Source of the DNA: Lineus longissimus
Lineage: Eukaryota; Nemertea; Pilidiophora; Heteronemertea; Lineidae
Reading direction: 5' to 3'
Assembly: GCF_910592395.1 (NCBI RefSeq)
Contig: NC_088310.1
Location: 14,207,501 to 14,271,500, forward strand
Length of the DNA: 64,000 nucleotides
Made by a program: the position numbers and the translations under genes. The stretch's first letter is position 1. Every line of letters starts with the position of its first letter. The notes below the pieces were generated by a model. That model was not told where the DNA came from. It saw nothing but the letters and a program-made list of their open reading frames with translations, and did no database searches. Of this stretch, positions 41,484 through 51,530 are shown piece by piece.

Positions 41484-42112
41484 AGGGGACGATATATCGT
41501 CCCTGTATTTTGTCTCGCGTAGGAGGTACAATATATCGTCACTATACTAATGCTTTAGTATAGAACTTGCGGTACACGTTAGACGCTATTGTACAGTGTA
41601 TTCGTGTCCCTGGTGATCTGCAGAAGACTAGATTTAGTTTCATTCATAGTTTGCAGAGGGCGCTGCAGTTTGATTGGCGCTTGTGCAGCGTCACAGTACA
41701 ATAACTGATTAGCATATAAATTAATGTTATGTTGTATTATTCGATCAATCAGTAATAGACAATAGTCAAAGGTTATCAATCAAGTTACGTTGATCATTAA
41801 CAGGTTGTAACTGCATCAATTACAGTTCCATATGCTTTGTTCAAATCAGAAAAATCAATCAATTAGAGCAAAATCAATCAAAAAATATTGATTATTACTG
41901 ATTATTGATTACCTCTTACCCAATTGATACCCAGAAACAACGCCAATTAATAGCCAAGGTAATCAGCTTTACAAAAATGTATGGTTTTATTAATCAAGGA
42001 TGCATAATGAAGGAGGTACAATATTTAAAAGTATTTTTACGTTATTTTGCATAAAACTGGTAAAAAATCTCGGTACATCGCGTTACATAGGCCTCGGGAG
42101 CCAAAGGGTTAA
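41464..42112. mobile_element. piggyBac-type MITE inserted in the BEL/Pao RT
   Basis: TTAA at 41464-41467 and 42109-42112 flank an insert whose ends are inverted copies: the left reads CCTCTTGACTCCCTAG and the reverse complement of the right reads CCCTTTGGCTCCCGAG. The RT text stops at the first TTAA and continues at the second in the correct frame if one TTAA is removed. This is strong evidence of a precise insertion. Subterminal palindromes 'GACGATATATCGTC' and 'CAATATATCGTC' are seen. No transposase is encoded. Confidence 0.9.
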
Positions 42113-43070
42113 ATTAGCTGAGGAATTCAAAGCTACCCTACCAGACTCAGCAGAGGTACTTGAGCGTGATCGGTATATGGACGACCTTCTCCATTCATGC
42201 CCTACGCCAAAGGTCGCAGGCGAGAAGATGATGGGATTGAACATAATCCTGAACAGCAGAAGTTTCGAAATCAAAGAATGGTTTTGTTCTTCTGAAGAAG
42301 CACTTGATCTCATGCAGCCGAAGACCGAGGGACCTCCTGAACGAGAAAGTAGTGAGAGAAACGAGACCAACGCATCACCTATCAGCCTAGACAGCGAGGA
42401 CGAAGAGATTCAGAAGACACTTGGCATTTGCTGGAGTCCGAAGGCAGATACCATCCAATTCCAAGTGAAAGACATGGACGCCAAGATACTGACAAAGCAG
42501 GTGGTTCTCTCTCAACTTTCCATGCTGTACGACCCATTGGGATTAGCAGTGGCAGTCACAATTAGGGCAAGAATGGCAATGCAAGAAATATGGAGGCTGG
42601 AGAAACTTGGTTGGGATTACCCATTGCCTGATGATCATGTGGAACACTGGCAACAGATATTCATCGATTTGAAGAAACTGGAAACCGTCAAATTCCTGAA
42701 AAGCGTGAAGCCAACGACAGCAAACGGAGTTGCAGAATTACATGTGTTTGCAGATGCGAGCTTCAAGGCATACAGAGCAGTTGGATATATGCGATGGAAC
42801 ACAGACGAGGGCCCTAGAGTTCGACTATTGATTGCGAAAGGGAGAGTAGCCCCTCTTGAGCAGACTACAATCCCAAGACTTGAACTGATGGCAGCACTTG
42901 TAGCATCGAGACTAGCGAAAACAGTTGTAACTGAACTCAAGGACAAACCGACCGTGACACTATGGACTGATTCGCAGATTGTTTTACACTGGTTGCAGTC
43001 AGAATCAATCACGTTAAAGCCGTTTGTGGGTGGCATGTTTCTACAGACAAAAACCCTGCAGATGATCTGA
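42113..43070 (+). pseudogene. BEL/Pao RT (Y-M-D-D), Peptidase_A17 region and RNase H
   Basis: It reads 'LERDRYMDDLLHSCPT' (catalytic Y-M-D-D of RT), 'LGICWSPKADTIQFQV', and 'VLSQLSMLYDPLGLAVAVTI' with 'LEKLGWDYPLPDD', the Peptidase_A17 signature of BEL/Pao. RNase H follows with 'ELHVFADASFKAYRAVGYMR', 'TTIPRLELMAALVAS' and '[15 protein letters not shown]', which carry the D-A-S, E-L and D-S acidic positions. It ends by frameshift at 43070, and another frame continues '[20 protein letters not shown]'. Confidence 0.92.
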
Positions 43071-43690
43071 GTCGTGGATTGACAGTTGAAGAAATAGAAA
43101 ACAGGTGGATGAACGGACCAGAATTTCTGAAAAGACCACGAGAAGAATGGCCAGATATTTCGGAAATCCAGACACCAGTAGATGACGTTGAAAGGAAGAG
43201 ACAAAACCCATCTGCGTGACAGTGAAAACCGAACCACTGACTGACCCTCAGAACTTTTCAAACTGGCAACGACTCATTCGAGTGACTGCATATTGCCTTC
43301 GGTTTGTGCATAACATGATAGAAAACTAGTGAAAGAAGGAAGAAATCAGATCTAAACTTTGCTATTTTGCACGGTGTAAAGTGGAAGTTTATAACACCGC
43401 TCAGTCCACACCAAGGAGGATTCGTAAATCAAGTGTGGAAGCGTTTTGCCAGAGAATACCTTCCGACCCTTACGAAGAGAATGAAATGGACGCAAACCTG
43501 ACACCAGCTTCAAGTTGATGACGTTGTCCTGGTATCAGAAATTAACACACCAAGAGGAAAATGGCAGATTGGTCGCATCACCGAGATCTTCCCAGGCGAC
43601 GATGGGATTGTCAGAAATCTTAAAGTGAAAACAAAGTCGGGTGAGTATAAGCGCGCTGTCCAAAAATGCTGCTTATTATTAGAAAATTAA
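43071..43690 (+). pseudogene. BEL/Pao integrase remnant and DUF5641-like C-terminus, internally deleted
   Basis: After the RNase H part the text has 'NFSNWQRLIRVTAYCLRFVH', then jumps to 'GVKWKFITPLSPHQGGF' and 'QVDDVVLVSEINTPRGKWQI', 'GRITEIFPGDDGIVRNLKV'. These are the start and the extreme end of a BEL/Pao integrase; the catalytic core between them is missing. Several frames are involved. Confidence 0.85.
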
Positions 43691-44190
43691 GACCTTGCCA
43701 TATCAAATGGAGCATGGGTAGCGGGAGATAGGTTAAACCAAACACGTTCATCATTTATGTGTCAGAAGGTACATTACCTCATTTGCATATGAACCTTGTA
43801 AGATGCGCATTTCTGTGAAAAGCTATTCCTCAACTCATCATTCGTATAAATAGAGACTATAACCAATTCAGTGATACATGTGGTAATTTGAGCATTTACA
43901 GACTTGATGCTTGTAATCAAGTCCTTACTGTCTCATATGTAATCACTCTCACTGCCGCTTACGCCACTTATCATGTGAAGAAAGAAACAGTTCGTGTTTG
44001 TGAATGTGTCGGGATCACATTGATGCCAGGATTGTGGACTCTAACCCAAGCACTGCCAAGTTATGAGAGTCTCTGTGAAATTCATCTTCCAACCATTCTG
44101 GACATTGGCGACATTTTGTTCCTGTGTATGTGTATTGTACACAATTGCACGCACCTTGCATAGGCCTACTGTGTATTCAGCAGGAGCAAT

Positions 44191-45043
44191 CATGCATTCG
44201 TACCCGAGGGAAAAACTAATGCTGTTATCCAACACTGTGATTGACTCTTCTTGTCACTTGTGGATTACTGAACTTGATCAGCTAACCAAAAGGACTATAC
44301 TTCGTAAAGAGCGCAAGCCAACTCGCAGAGGAAGTAGAGCAGGCCGCAAGGTGAAATCAAACCGTACTCATCGTAATGTGACATCCAAACTGACACTTGG
44401 TGCATTGAATGCTCAGTCAATAAGGAATAAGGTTGACAGACTAAAGGATCTCATCATGGACTATGATATGGAGGTGTTTGCTTTAACAGAGACATGGGTC
44501 ACATCCACCGAAAAGGATGCATTCTTTCTTAAATCACTTACCATGCCTGGCTATAAGCTACTTAGTATACCACGTGCCGGAAATAAGGGATACGGAGGAG
44601 TTGCTGTTCTCTATAAGGACAATATTGTCATGTCACCTGTTATCTCTACTCAGATAGCCACCAGCTTTGAACAATGTCAGATTTCATTCACCACTGGTTC
44701 ACGGACTTTAACCATCGTTGTTATATACCGCCCACCACCATCCAAGAAGAATAAGTTGACAACCAGGCTGTTCTTTGACGAATTTTTACCCACCCTCCAT
44801 GATCTCGCCACACGTCCTGCTGAGCTGGTAATTGTTGGTGACGTCAACTTCCATCTTAACATGAAATCTGATCCTGATACAAAGAAATTCATGGAGCTCA
44901 TTCAGTCCTTTGGTCTGGTACAACACATCAACTTCCCCACACATGTGTCCGGAAACATCCTTGATGTGGTCATCACCCGTGCCAGTGGCAACATTAAGTC
45001 TACGATTACTGACGTGGTCGTATATCAGACCATGGCCTTGTAG
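44191..45043 (+). pseudogene. LINE copy 1: APE-type endonuclease
   Basis: It reads 'KLTLGALNAQSIRNKVDRLK', 'FALTETWV' (the catalytic E-T motif), 'GYGGVAVLYKDN', 'LTIVVIYRPPPSKKNK', 'ELVIVGDVNFHL' (the catalytic G-D-x-N motif) and 'LVQHINFPTHVSGNILDVVI', all in family order for CR1/L2 (Jockey-group) LINEs. The frame opens upstream at 44063, but the first 100 residues are not conserved-looking; ATG 44191 is a reasonable start. It breaks by frameshift near 45020, just before the S-D-H motif, which reads in another frame ('SDHGLVV'). Confidence 0.9.
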
Positions 45044-45299
45044 TTGCGTACCTTCAGTGTCCAAAGCCATCGCCAAAGCGTGTTAAAATCCATACAAGGA
45101 AACTTAGACACTTAGAAACATTGACATGGACTCATTCCGTTTGGATCTTGCAACATTTGACTGGCAAACCCACACTGCAGATGCAAGTTTGCCGTATGCT
45201 TCGTACAATGAGTGATTTTGCAGTGAATCCGTTAGATTAGATTATTCGTTCACTGAGTTTACTCCAATCGATTGTGATGAATTGCTCAAACTGATTGGT

Positions 45300-46260
45300 A
45301 GGCACCATGTAGCCAATATGGTGTTCCGCAGGGGTCGGTGTTGGGCCCAAAAATGTACTGCATGTACACAAAACCACTCGGCAACATAACAAGAAACCAT
45401 GGCCCAGGTCATCATTTTTATGCAGATGATGCACAGCTTTATGACTCTTTTAATCCGGGGATCCCACAAGCACAGTAAGTTACACTTGACTGTCTTGACT
45501 TATGCATTACTGACAATGGTTCCTGGTTGAAGGAGAACATGCTGAAAAAGAACGACGACAAGACGGAGGTGGCACTCTTTGCATCTACTCATCGTTCCAA
45601 GACCCTGGATCACGTTTCTGTGAATGTTGGTGACTCTATCATTGACTCTGTGGCATGCGTAAGAAATTTGGGGGTGATGTTTGACAAGAAAATGAACATG
45701 GAAGCACAGGTGAATGCTGTCTGTAGGTCGGCCTACGCCCAACTAAGGAATATTGGACTGATCCGTCAGTATCTCAACACTTCTGCAACCCGTTCACTAG
45801 TGTGCGGCCTAGTCACATCAAGGCTGGATTACTGCAATTCACTGCTCTATGGCATTTCAAAAGACCTAATGAACAAGTTGCAGAGGGTGCAGAACGTAGC
45901 AGCCCGCATCATCACGCGCACCAAGCGTCGAGACCACATCTCCCCTGTACTACGTGAGCCCCACTGGTTGCCGGTTGAGCAGAGGGTGAACTATAAAATC
46001 CTCATGCACGTTTTCAAATGTGTGCATGGAATAGCGCCTGGCTACTTGTCAAGCCTGGTCAATATCTATAGGCCAGGAAGAGACCTTCGGTAGGCTGATG
46101 ACAATAGACTATTACTTCCAAGGGCCCGGAGCAAATATGGGGAGCGCTGCTTCTCATTCTCCGCAGCTGTTTTGTGGAATGGGCTCCCTTTTGAGGTCCG
46201 GCAGGCAAAGAGCCTTGCATCATTTCAAACGATGCTCAAGACCCATCTTTTTTCGATTGT
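45300..46260 (+). pseudogene. LINE copy 1: RT remnant and C-terminal region
   Basis: Near 45310-45345 'QYGVPQGSVLGP' (RT block 4/5 entry) is followed almost at once by 'FYADDAQLYDSF' (catalytic A-D-D). From 45527 it reads 'LGVMFDKKMNMEAQVNAVCR', 'VTSRLDYCNSLLYGISKDLM', 'LQRVQNVAARIITRT' and 'PHWLPVEQRVNYKILM'. After a TAG at 46091-46093 it continues in frame to 'VLWNGLPFEVRQAKSLASFQ'. This is the standard thumb and C-terminus of CR1/L2 elements. Confidence 0.9.
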
Positions 46261-46379
46261 AATTTTGTTATAAATATTGTGAAAGCGCCTTTGAACGGAT
46301 TTAATCTGAAAAGGGCGCTTAAATTTAAATATGGTATATACATACATACATACATACATGTAAATCTTGTCAACTTGAT

Positions 46380-47960
46380 CCTCTACTGACCTGGATCGTC
46401 AAAGTTTCTGCATCAGAACTCTGTCCAATCATCATGGCCACCATGAATGCATCACTTGCGAGTGGAGCTGTGCCAGCAGACATGAAAGTCGCATCTGTTT
46501 CTCCACTTCTGAAGAAGCCTTCCCTGGACCCTGAGATACTACAAAACTACCGACCGGTTAGCAATCTCCCATTCATCTCGAAGGTTCTTGAGCGTGTAGT
46601 TGCTTCAAGGTTGCGAAAGTACATGGATGAACATGGACTTCATGACAAGTTTCAATCTGCCTACAAGCCGCACAATAGTACGGAGACCGCACTCCTCCGA
46701 GTGCAGAATGACATTCGCCGTATGATAGATGACAATGGAGCTGCTATTCTCGTGCTGCTTGACTTGAGTGTAGCATTTGATACCGTCGACCATGAGGTCT
46801 TATTGGGTCGAATGAAGAGCCTACTTGGTCTGGATTGATGTGTATTAGACTGGTTCAGGTCATATCTGACCGGAAGGTCACAGTGTGTACGTGTTGATGG
46901 CAAACAGTCAGGTCCCCAGGACCTCCACTACGGTGTGCCCCAAGGCTCAGTATTAGGACCGATCCTATTTCTTGTCTACATTCTACCTTTGGGTCAGTTG
47001 ATTGATTCATTTTCCGTCCCTCGCCATGGATTCGCGGACGATAATCAGCTTTACATAGCAATCAAGATCAAACTTGCTTCCATACCGCCACGCTCACAGA
47101 CTGATCATTTAGAACGTTGTCTGTGTACAATACAGGACTGGCTTACCATCAACAAGCTTAAGGGAAACCCTAAAAAAACGGAATTCATGGTGTTTGGCAC
47201 GAATAGAGCCCTGGACACCCTAAACATGGTTTCGCTTCCAGTTGTCGATGTTTGCGTTGAGGTCTCAAAAGGACCTGTTCCAAACCTTTGTATGCTGTTT
47301 GACAAGCAATTGTCAATGAGTTCCCAAGTTAACAACATTGTGAAAAATACCACCTTCTATTTGAGGATCATCGGGCGAGTAAGGAAACATCTGACAACCA
47401 GTGCAACCAAGCTCCTCGTGCAGACGCTGGTCATGTCGAGACTTGACTATTGCAATAGTCTCCTTGCTGGTGTTAGTGTCAATCTTCTGAACAAGCTACA
47501 GCTTCTTCAGAATCGTGCGGCTCGCATGATTACTCGGACATGTCGTGAAGAGCACATATCGCCAGTGCTGATGGCCTTGCATTGGCTGCCAGTTAAGACC
47601 TGGATAAACTTTTAACTGTTGCTTCTGGTTTATAAGGCAAGGAATGGAATGGCACCTGACTATTTGTCAGACCTTATTCCTCACTACCTGCCCCGCCGAA
47701 GTCTAAGATCTGAGCATTAGGGATAGATAGCCGTACCACGCTATAACCTCGAAACTTTTGGGGGTCGGACCTTCGCGGTCCAGGCAAGTAGACTGTGGAA
47801 CTGTCTCGACTGTTCACTACGTGAATCGCTGATTTTAAGACAGGGCTGAAGACTCTGCTCTTTCAAGAGTGTTATTTGTGAAAAAGTGCTTGTGAGCAGG
47901 ACCTTTCTTGGAACATGCGCTTTATAAGACATTATTTACATTACATTACATAACATTACA
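46380..47960 (+). mobile_element. CR1/L2-like LINE, copy 2, 5'-truncated, (ATTAC)n tail
   Basis: It begins directly after the microsatellite tail of copy 1 and contains only the RT and C-terminal part. It ends in an 'ATTACATTACATAACATTAC' microsatellite at 47932-47960. The tail sequence differs from copy 1 (ACAT), so the two are different subfamilies, not a simple tandem duplication. Confidence 0.87.
46434..47615 (+). pseudogene. LINE copy 2: reverse transcriptase, one internal stop
   Basis: It reads 'LQNYRPVSNLPFISKVLERV', 'AILVLLDLSVAFDTVDHEVL' (RT motif A, D-L-S-x-A-F-D), TGA at 46836-46838, then in the same frame 'LDWFRSYLTGR', 'HYGVPQGSVLGPILFLVYIL', 'GFADDNQLY' (motif C), 'LKGNPKKTEFMVFG', 'SRLDYCNSLLAGVSVNLLNK' and 'LHWLPVKTWINF' before TAA. 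Apart from the single TGA the RT is remarkably intact. C-terminal text continues after 47615 with further stops. Confidence 0.92.
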
Positions 47961-48117
47961 TTTACGTGTAACTGATTTCATATGTATTTGAATATATCTA
48001 TTTGTATCGTATATAGGTGTTATAGTCAAGACAATATTTGTTATAGTCAAGACAAGCAATGTGTATAAAATATGAATTTTTTGAAAAAACATATAACAGC
48101 TTTGGACCCGGAGGGTT
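47961..48117. other. BEL/Pao sequence upstream of the 3' LTR
   Basis: A short AT-rich remainder between the LINE tail and the 3' LTR. It has a tandem 'TTATAGTCAAGACAA' duplication (48019-48053) and a purine-rich stretch just before the LTR. Confidence 0.5.
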
Positions 48118-48473
48118 TGTTTTGAATACTTTGTACATTTTTGGGGTGTATTACGTCATTTCCTTTGATACGTCATCACGTCGCCGTCTTTGTTGTTATT
48201 TATGTTACGTATTTCGGTTGGGTTAACACCATTTTTTAGAATCATTCGCAGGCGTCAATCCTGTTTCCATTACAACACGAAAATCGCACTCTAAGGTATG
48301 ATTACTTTCCTTTCGGTTTCTCTTTGATCGTTTGTAATGTTCATTCGCAATACCGAATGTGTTTCAGTACCTCATGTTTGTATATTTGTTTTTGCAGAAC
48401 GTGTTTTATTATAAATCATCAATCAAGAACGTTAAAGAACCTTTTTCTGTTAATTATCATAGGATCTAAACCA
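48118..48473 (+). repeat. BEL/Pao 3' LTR
   Basis: This is the direct partner of 38267-38643. It is preceded by 'TTTGGACCCGGAGGGTT', a possible remnant of the polypurine tract. The dispersed repeat head follows immediately after 48474. Confidence 0.88.
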
Positions 48474-51400
48474 ACGGCCAAGGGCCATTGTGCTCACCAT
48501 ATAGATATTTGGTGGTTAGGAATTCATCCTGGTTAAGAACATGCTACATGTATAGTATATAGGTCGAAGAAAAGTCAGTATGACATGTGATGTACCGTTG
48601 CTTGGGGTACCTACCATAAAAAAATCTTCAAAAACAAGCCACTAATGAAACGGCCAGGGGCCATTGTGCTCACCGCCTAGATATTTGGTGGTTAAGAATT
48701 CATCCTGGTTAAGAAACATGTTACATGTATAGTATACACATCAAATCAAAGTCGGTATAACATGTGATGTATCGTTGCTTGGAGTACCTACCATAAAAAT
48801 ATTATTGAAAACCCAACAATGACATCGTAAGAGTTAAGCGAGATATTGCACTTTTTACCTTTTTTAGTTTTGGCCCCTGGTGGCCAAGTCGAGAATCAGA
48901 TCAGACTGAAATTCGATGTCAGAGGGAGTCTGGTATACCAAATTTCAAGTCCATAGCTTTATCGGTTAAGAAACATGCCATAGTTACACTCAAATGGACA
49001 ATTTACGCCATTTGACCTCTGTGTGACCTTCTGAAGTAAGTCTAATCAAAAACCCTGTTTATGTGATGTATCCTTGCTAGGAGAACCTACCATAAAAATG
49101 AAATGACCAGGGCCATTGTGCTCACCTCATGTGGAGGAAAGATGGATGAAGAGCATGGTATTGTGTCATGTAGTGTTAGATGTGATGTAGGTCCAAGCAA
49201 TTACAATTTCCCCAAATTGGCCAATTTACAGTACATTTGACCTCTGTGACCTTGAAAAGTAGGGCAAATCAAAAAAGACCCAGGTGACACATCGAATGGT
49301 TGTTAGAATAAGATGTACCTTAGTATTAGATGATATAAAATTGGTGCCAATCGGGCAAGAAATAAAGGAATAATAGCATTTTGAAGAATTTTGGATTTGG
49401 CCCCCTCCCTGGAGGCCAAACGGCAAATCAGATCGGACCAAACTTTCAGTACCTGAGATCACCTGACCAAGGGGTACATGTGTACTTAATTTGTGATCAA
49501 TAGTCATTGCGGTTAAGAAATGTGCCATAGTTACGGCCCGACGGCCAATTTACGCCATTTGACCTTTGTGACCTTGAAAAATAGGTCAAATTAAAAACCT
49601 GTACCTGTACGACATATACTGTATGGTGGTTAGATGTACCCATGATATCAAATTGGTGGCAATCTGGCAAGAAGTTAAGGAAATATCACATTTTTAAGGT
49701 TTTTGGATTTTGCCCCCTGATGGTCAAGTGGTGAATAATATTGGACCGAACTTTGGTCGCTGAGATCACCTGACTGAGGGGTACATGTGTACCAAATTTA
49801 GGATCAATAGTCATTGCAGTTTAGAAACGCGCCATCGTTACATCCTAACGGCCAATTTACGCAATTTGACCTCTGTGACCTTGAAAAGTAGGTCAAATAA
49901 AAAACCCGTATAATATGTGATGTATCCTTGTTAGGAGTACCTACCATGAATTTTTTATTGAAAACAGATCATTAATAAGAGACATATCACACTTTTCATG
50001 TTTTCAGTTTTGGCCCCCTGGTGGCCAAGTCAGCAACCAGACCGGACTGAAATTCAGTGTCAGAGTACCTCTGGCCTAGGGGGTCAAGTGTACAAAGTTT
50101 CAAGTTCATAGCAGTAGCGGTTAAGAAATTGGCCCAGGATCTGACGACGACAACAGATGACGACCGACACAGGGCTATTGTATAGACTCCCCTAACGGTG
50201 AGCCAATGAGTCAGTCATAAGAGAGATATCACACTTTGTAGGTTTCCGCTTCTGGCCCCCTGGTTGACAAGTCAAAAATCAGACAAAAATTCAGTGCCAA
50301 AGGTCATCTGACCAAAGTTTCAAGTTCACAGCTTTAGCGGTTAAGAAACGTGCCACTGTTTTCTAAACAGGATACAGACGATGACGAAGACGGACGACAG
50401 ACACTGCACTGTTTTATAGACTCCCCTACGGTGAGCCAATAAGCAAGATATTGGGATTTTTACCTTTTTTAGTTTTGGCCTCCTGGTGGAGTAGAGAATC
50501 AGATTGGATCGAAATTTGGTGTCCGAGGTAACATGACGCAGGGAGTCATGTGAAACAATTTTCAACTTCATAGTTTTAGCAGTAAGGAAACATGGCATAG
50601 TTACATTCAAATTGCCAATTTACACCATTAGACCTATGTGACCTTGAAAATTATGTCGAATCAAAAACCCGTATGATATTGTGATGGATCCTTGCTAGGA
50701 GAACCTACCATAAAAATTTGATAGAAAACGAGTCACTCACAGTCATAAGACAGATATCACACTTTTAAGGTTTCCAATTCTGTCCCCCTGGTGGCCAAGT
50801 CAAGAATTGGATTGGACCGAAATTCAGTGTCAGAGGTTACATGACATTGGGAGTTATGTGTAAACAATTTCAAGTTCATAGCTTACACAGTAAAAAAACG
50901 TGCCATAGTTACACTGAAATGGCCAATTTACACCATTATTTAACCTCTGTGACCTTGATAATTATGTGAAATCAAAAATCCATACAACATGTGATGTATC
51001 CTTGCTTGGTGAGCCTACCATAAAAATATCAGCGAAAACAAGTTACCAATAAGCAAGATATTGCAAGTTTTTTCTTTTTTAGTTTTGGCCCCCTGGAGGC
51101 CAGGTCGATAAACAGATCACACCAAAATTCGATGTCAGCTGTTATATGACGTAGGTAGTCATTTGTACAAAATTTCGAGTTTATGGCTTCAGCGGTTAAG
51201 AAACATGCCATACTAACACTCAAATGGCCAATATACACCATGACCTATGTGACCTTGAAAATTAGGTCAAATCAAAAACCAGTAAGATATGTGATGTATC
51301 CTTCTTAGGAGAACCTAGCATAAACATTTTATCGAAAACGAATCACCTCATACGAGTCACTCATACTCACACTCAAGAATCAGACAGGACCGAAATTTAG

Positions 51401-51530
51401 TGCCAAAGGTCATTTGACCTAGGGGGTCATTTGCACAAAGTTTAAAGTTCATAGCTTTAGCGGTTAAGAAATGTGCCACTGTTTTTTAATTAGGATGCGA
51501 CAGACGACGATGACAGACACTGCGGCAACA
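48474..51530. repeat. Large block of dispersed repeats, about nine units
   Basis: The main family is present head to tail. Heads lie at 48474 ('CGGCCAAGGGCCATTGTGCT'), 48648 and 49097; internal tails lie at 50130-50200 and 50385-50440 ('GACTCCCC', then 'TACGGTGAGCCAATAAG'); and the last tail is at 51485-51530. Every unit shows 'CCCCCTGGTGGCCAAGTC', 'GGAGAACCTACCATAAAAAT' and 'TGACCTTGAAAA(T/G)TA(G/T)GTC'. 49097-49950 is a close copy of 3447-4265. Open frames of 70-100 codons on the minus strand here are by-products of the repeat. Confidence 0.88.

Larger units (their letters stand above)
43691..46361 (+). mobile_element. CR1/L2-like LINE, copy 1, internally deleted, (ACAT)n tail
   Basis: A 5' region of about 500 bp is followed by a complete-looking APE endonuclease domain, a short RT remnant, the C-terminal RT region and a microsatellite 3' end '(ACAT)n' at 46337-46361. 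Most of the RT palm is deleted between 45240 and 45500. The element lies inside the BEL/Pao copy, between its integrase end and its 3' LTR. Confidence 0.87.
38267..48473 (+). mobile_element. BEL/Pao LTR retrotransposon with both LTRs, enlarged by nested insertions
   Basis: Two direct LTRs (38267-38643 and 48118-48473) enclose gag, zinc knuckle, protease, RT, Peptidase_A17 and RNase H regions and the last part of an integrase, all on the plus strand. The internal coding part runs from 38676 to about 43690. A TTAA-flanked MITE (41464-42112) and two LINE fragments (43.7-47.95 kb) lie inside. The integrase core is deleted and several stops and frameshifts exist, so the copy is inactive. No convincing target duplication was found at the outer ends. 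Confidence 0.88.

Noticed and set aside
43888-44163. 91-codon frame at the start of LINE copy 1 as an ORF1
   Set aside because: No zinc knuckle, coiled coil or esterase features; it overlaps the region before the endonuclease and looks like 5' UTR.
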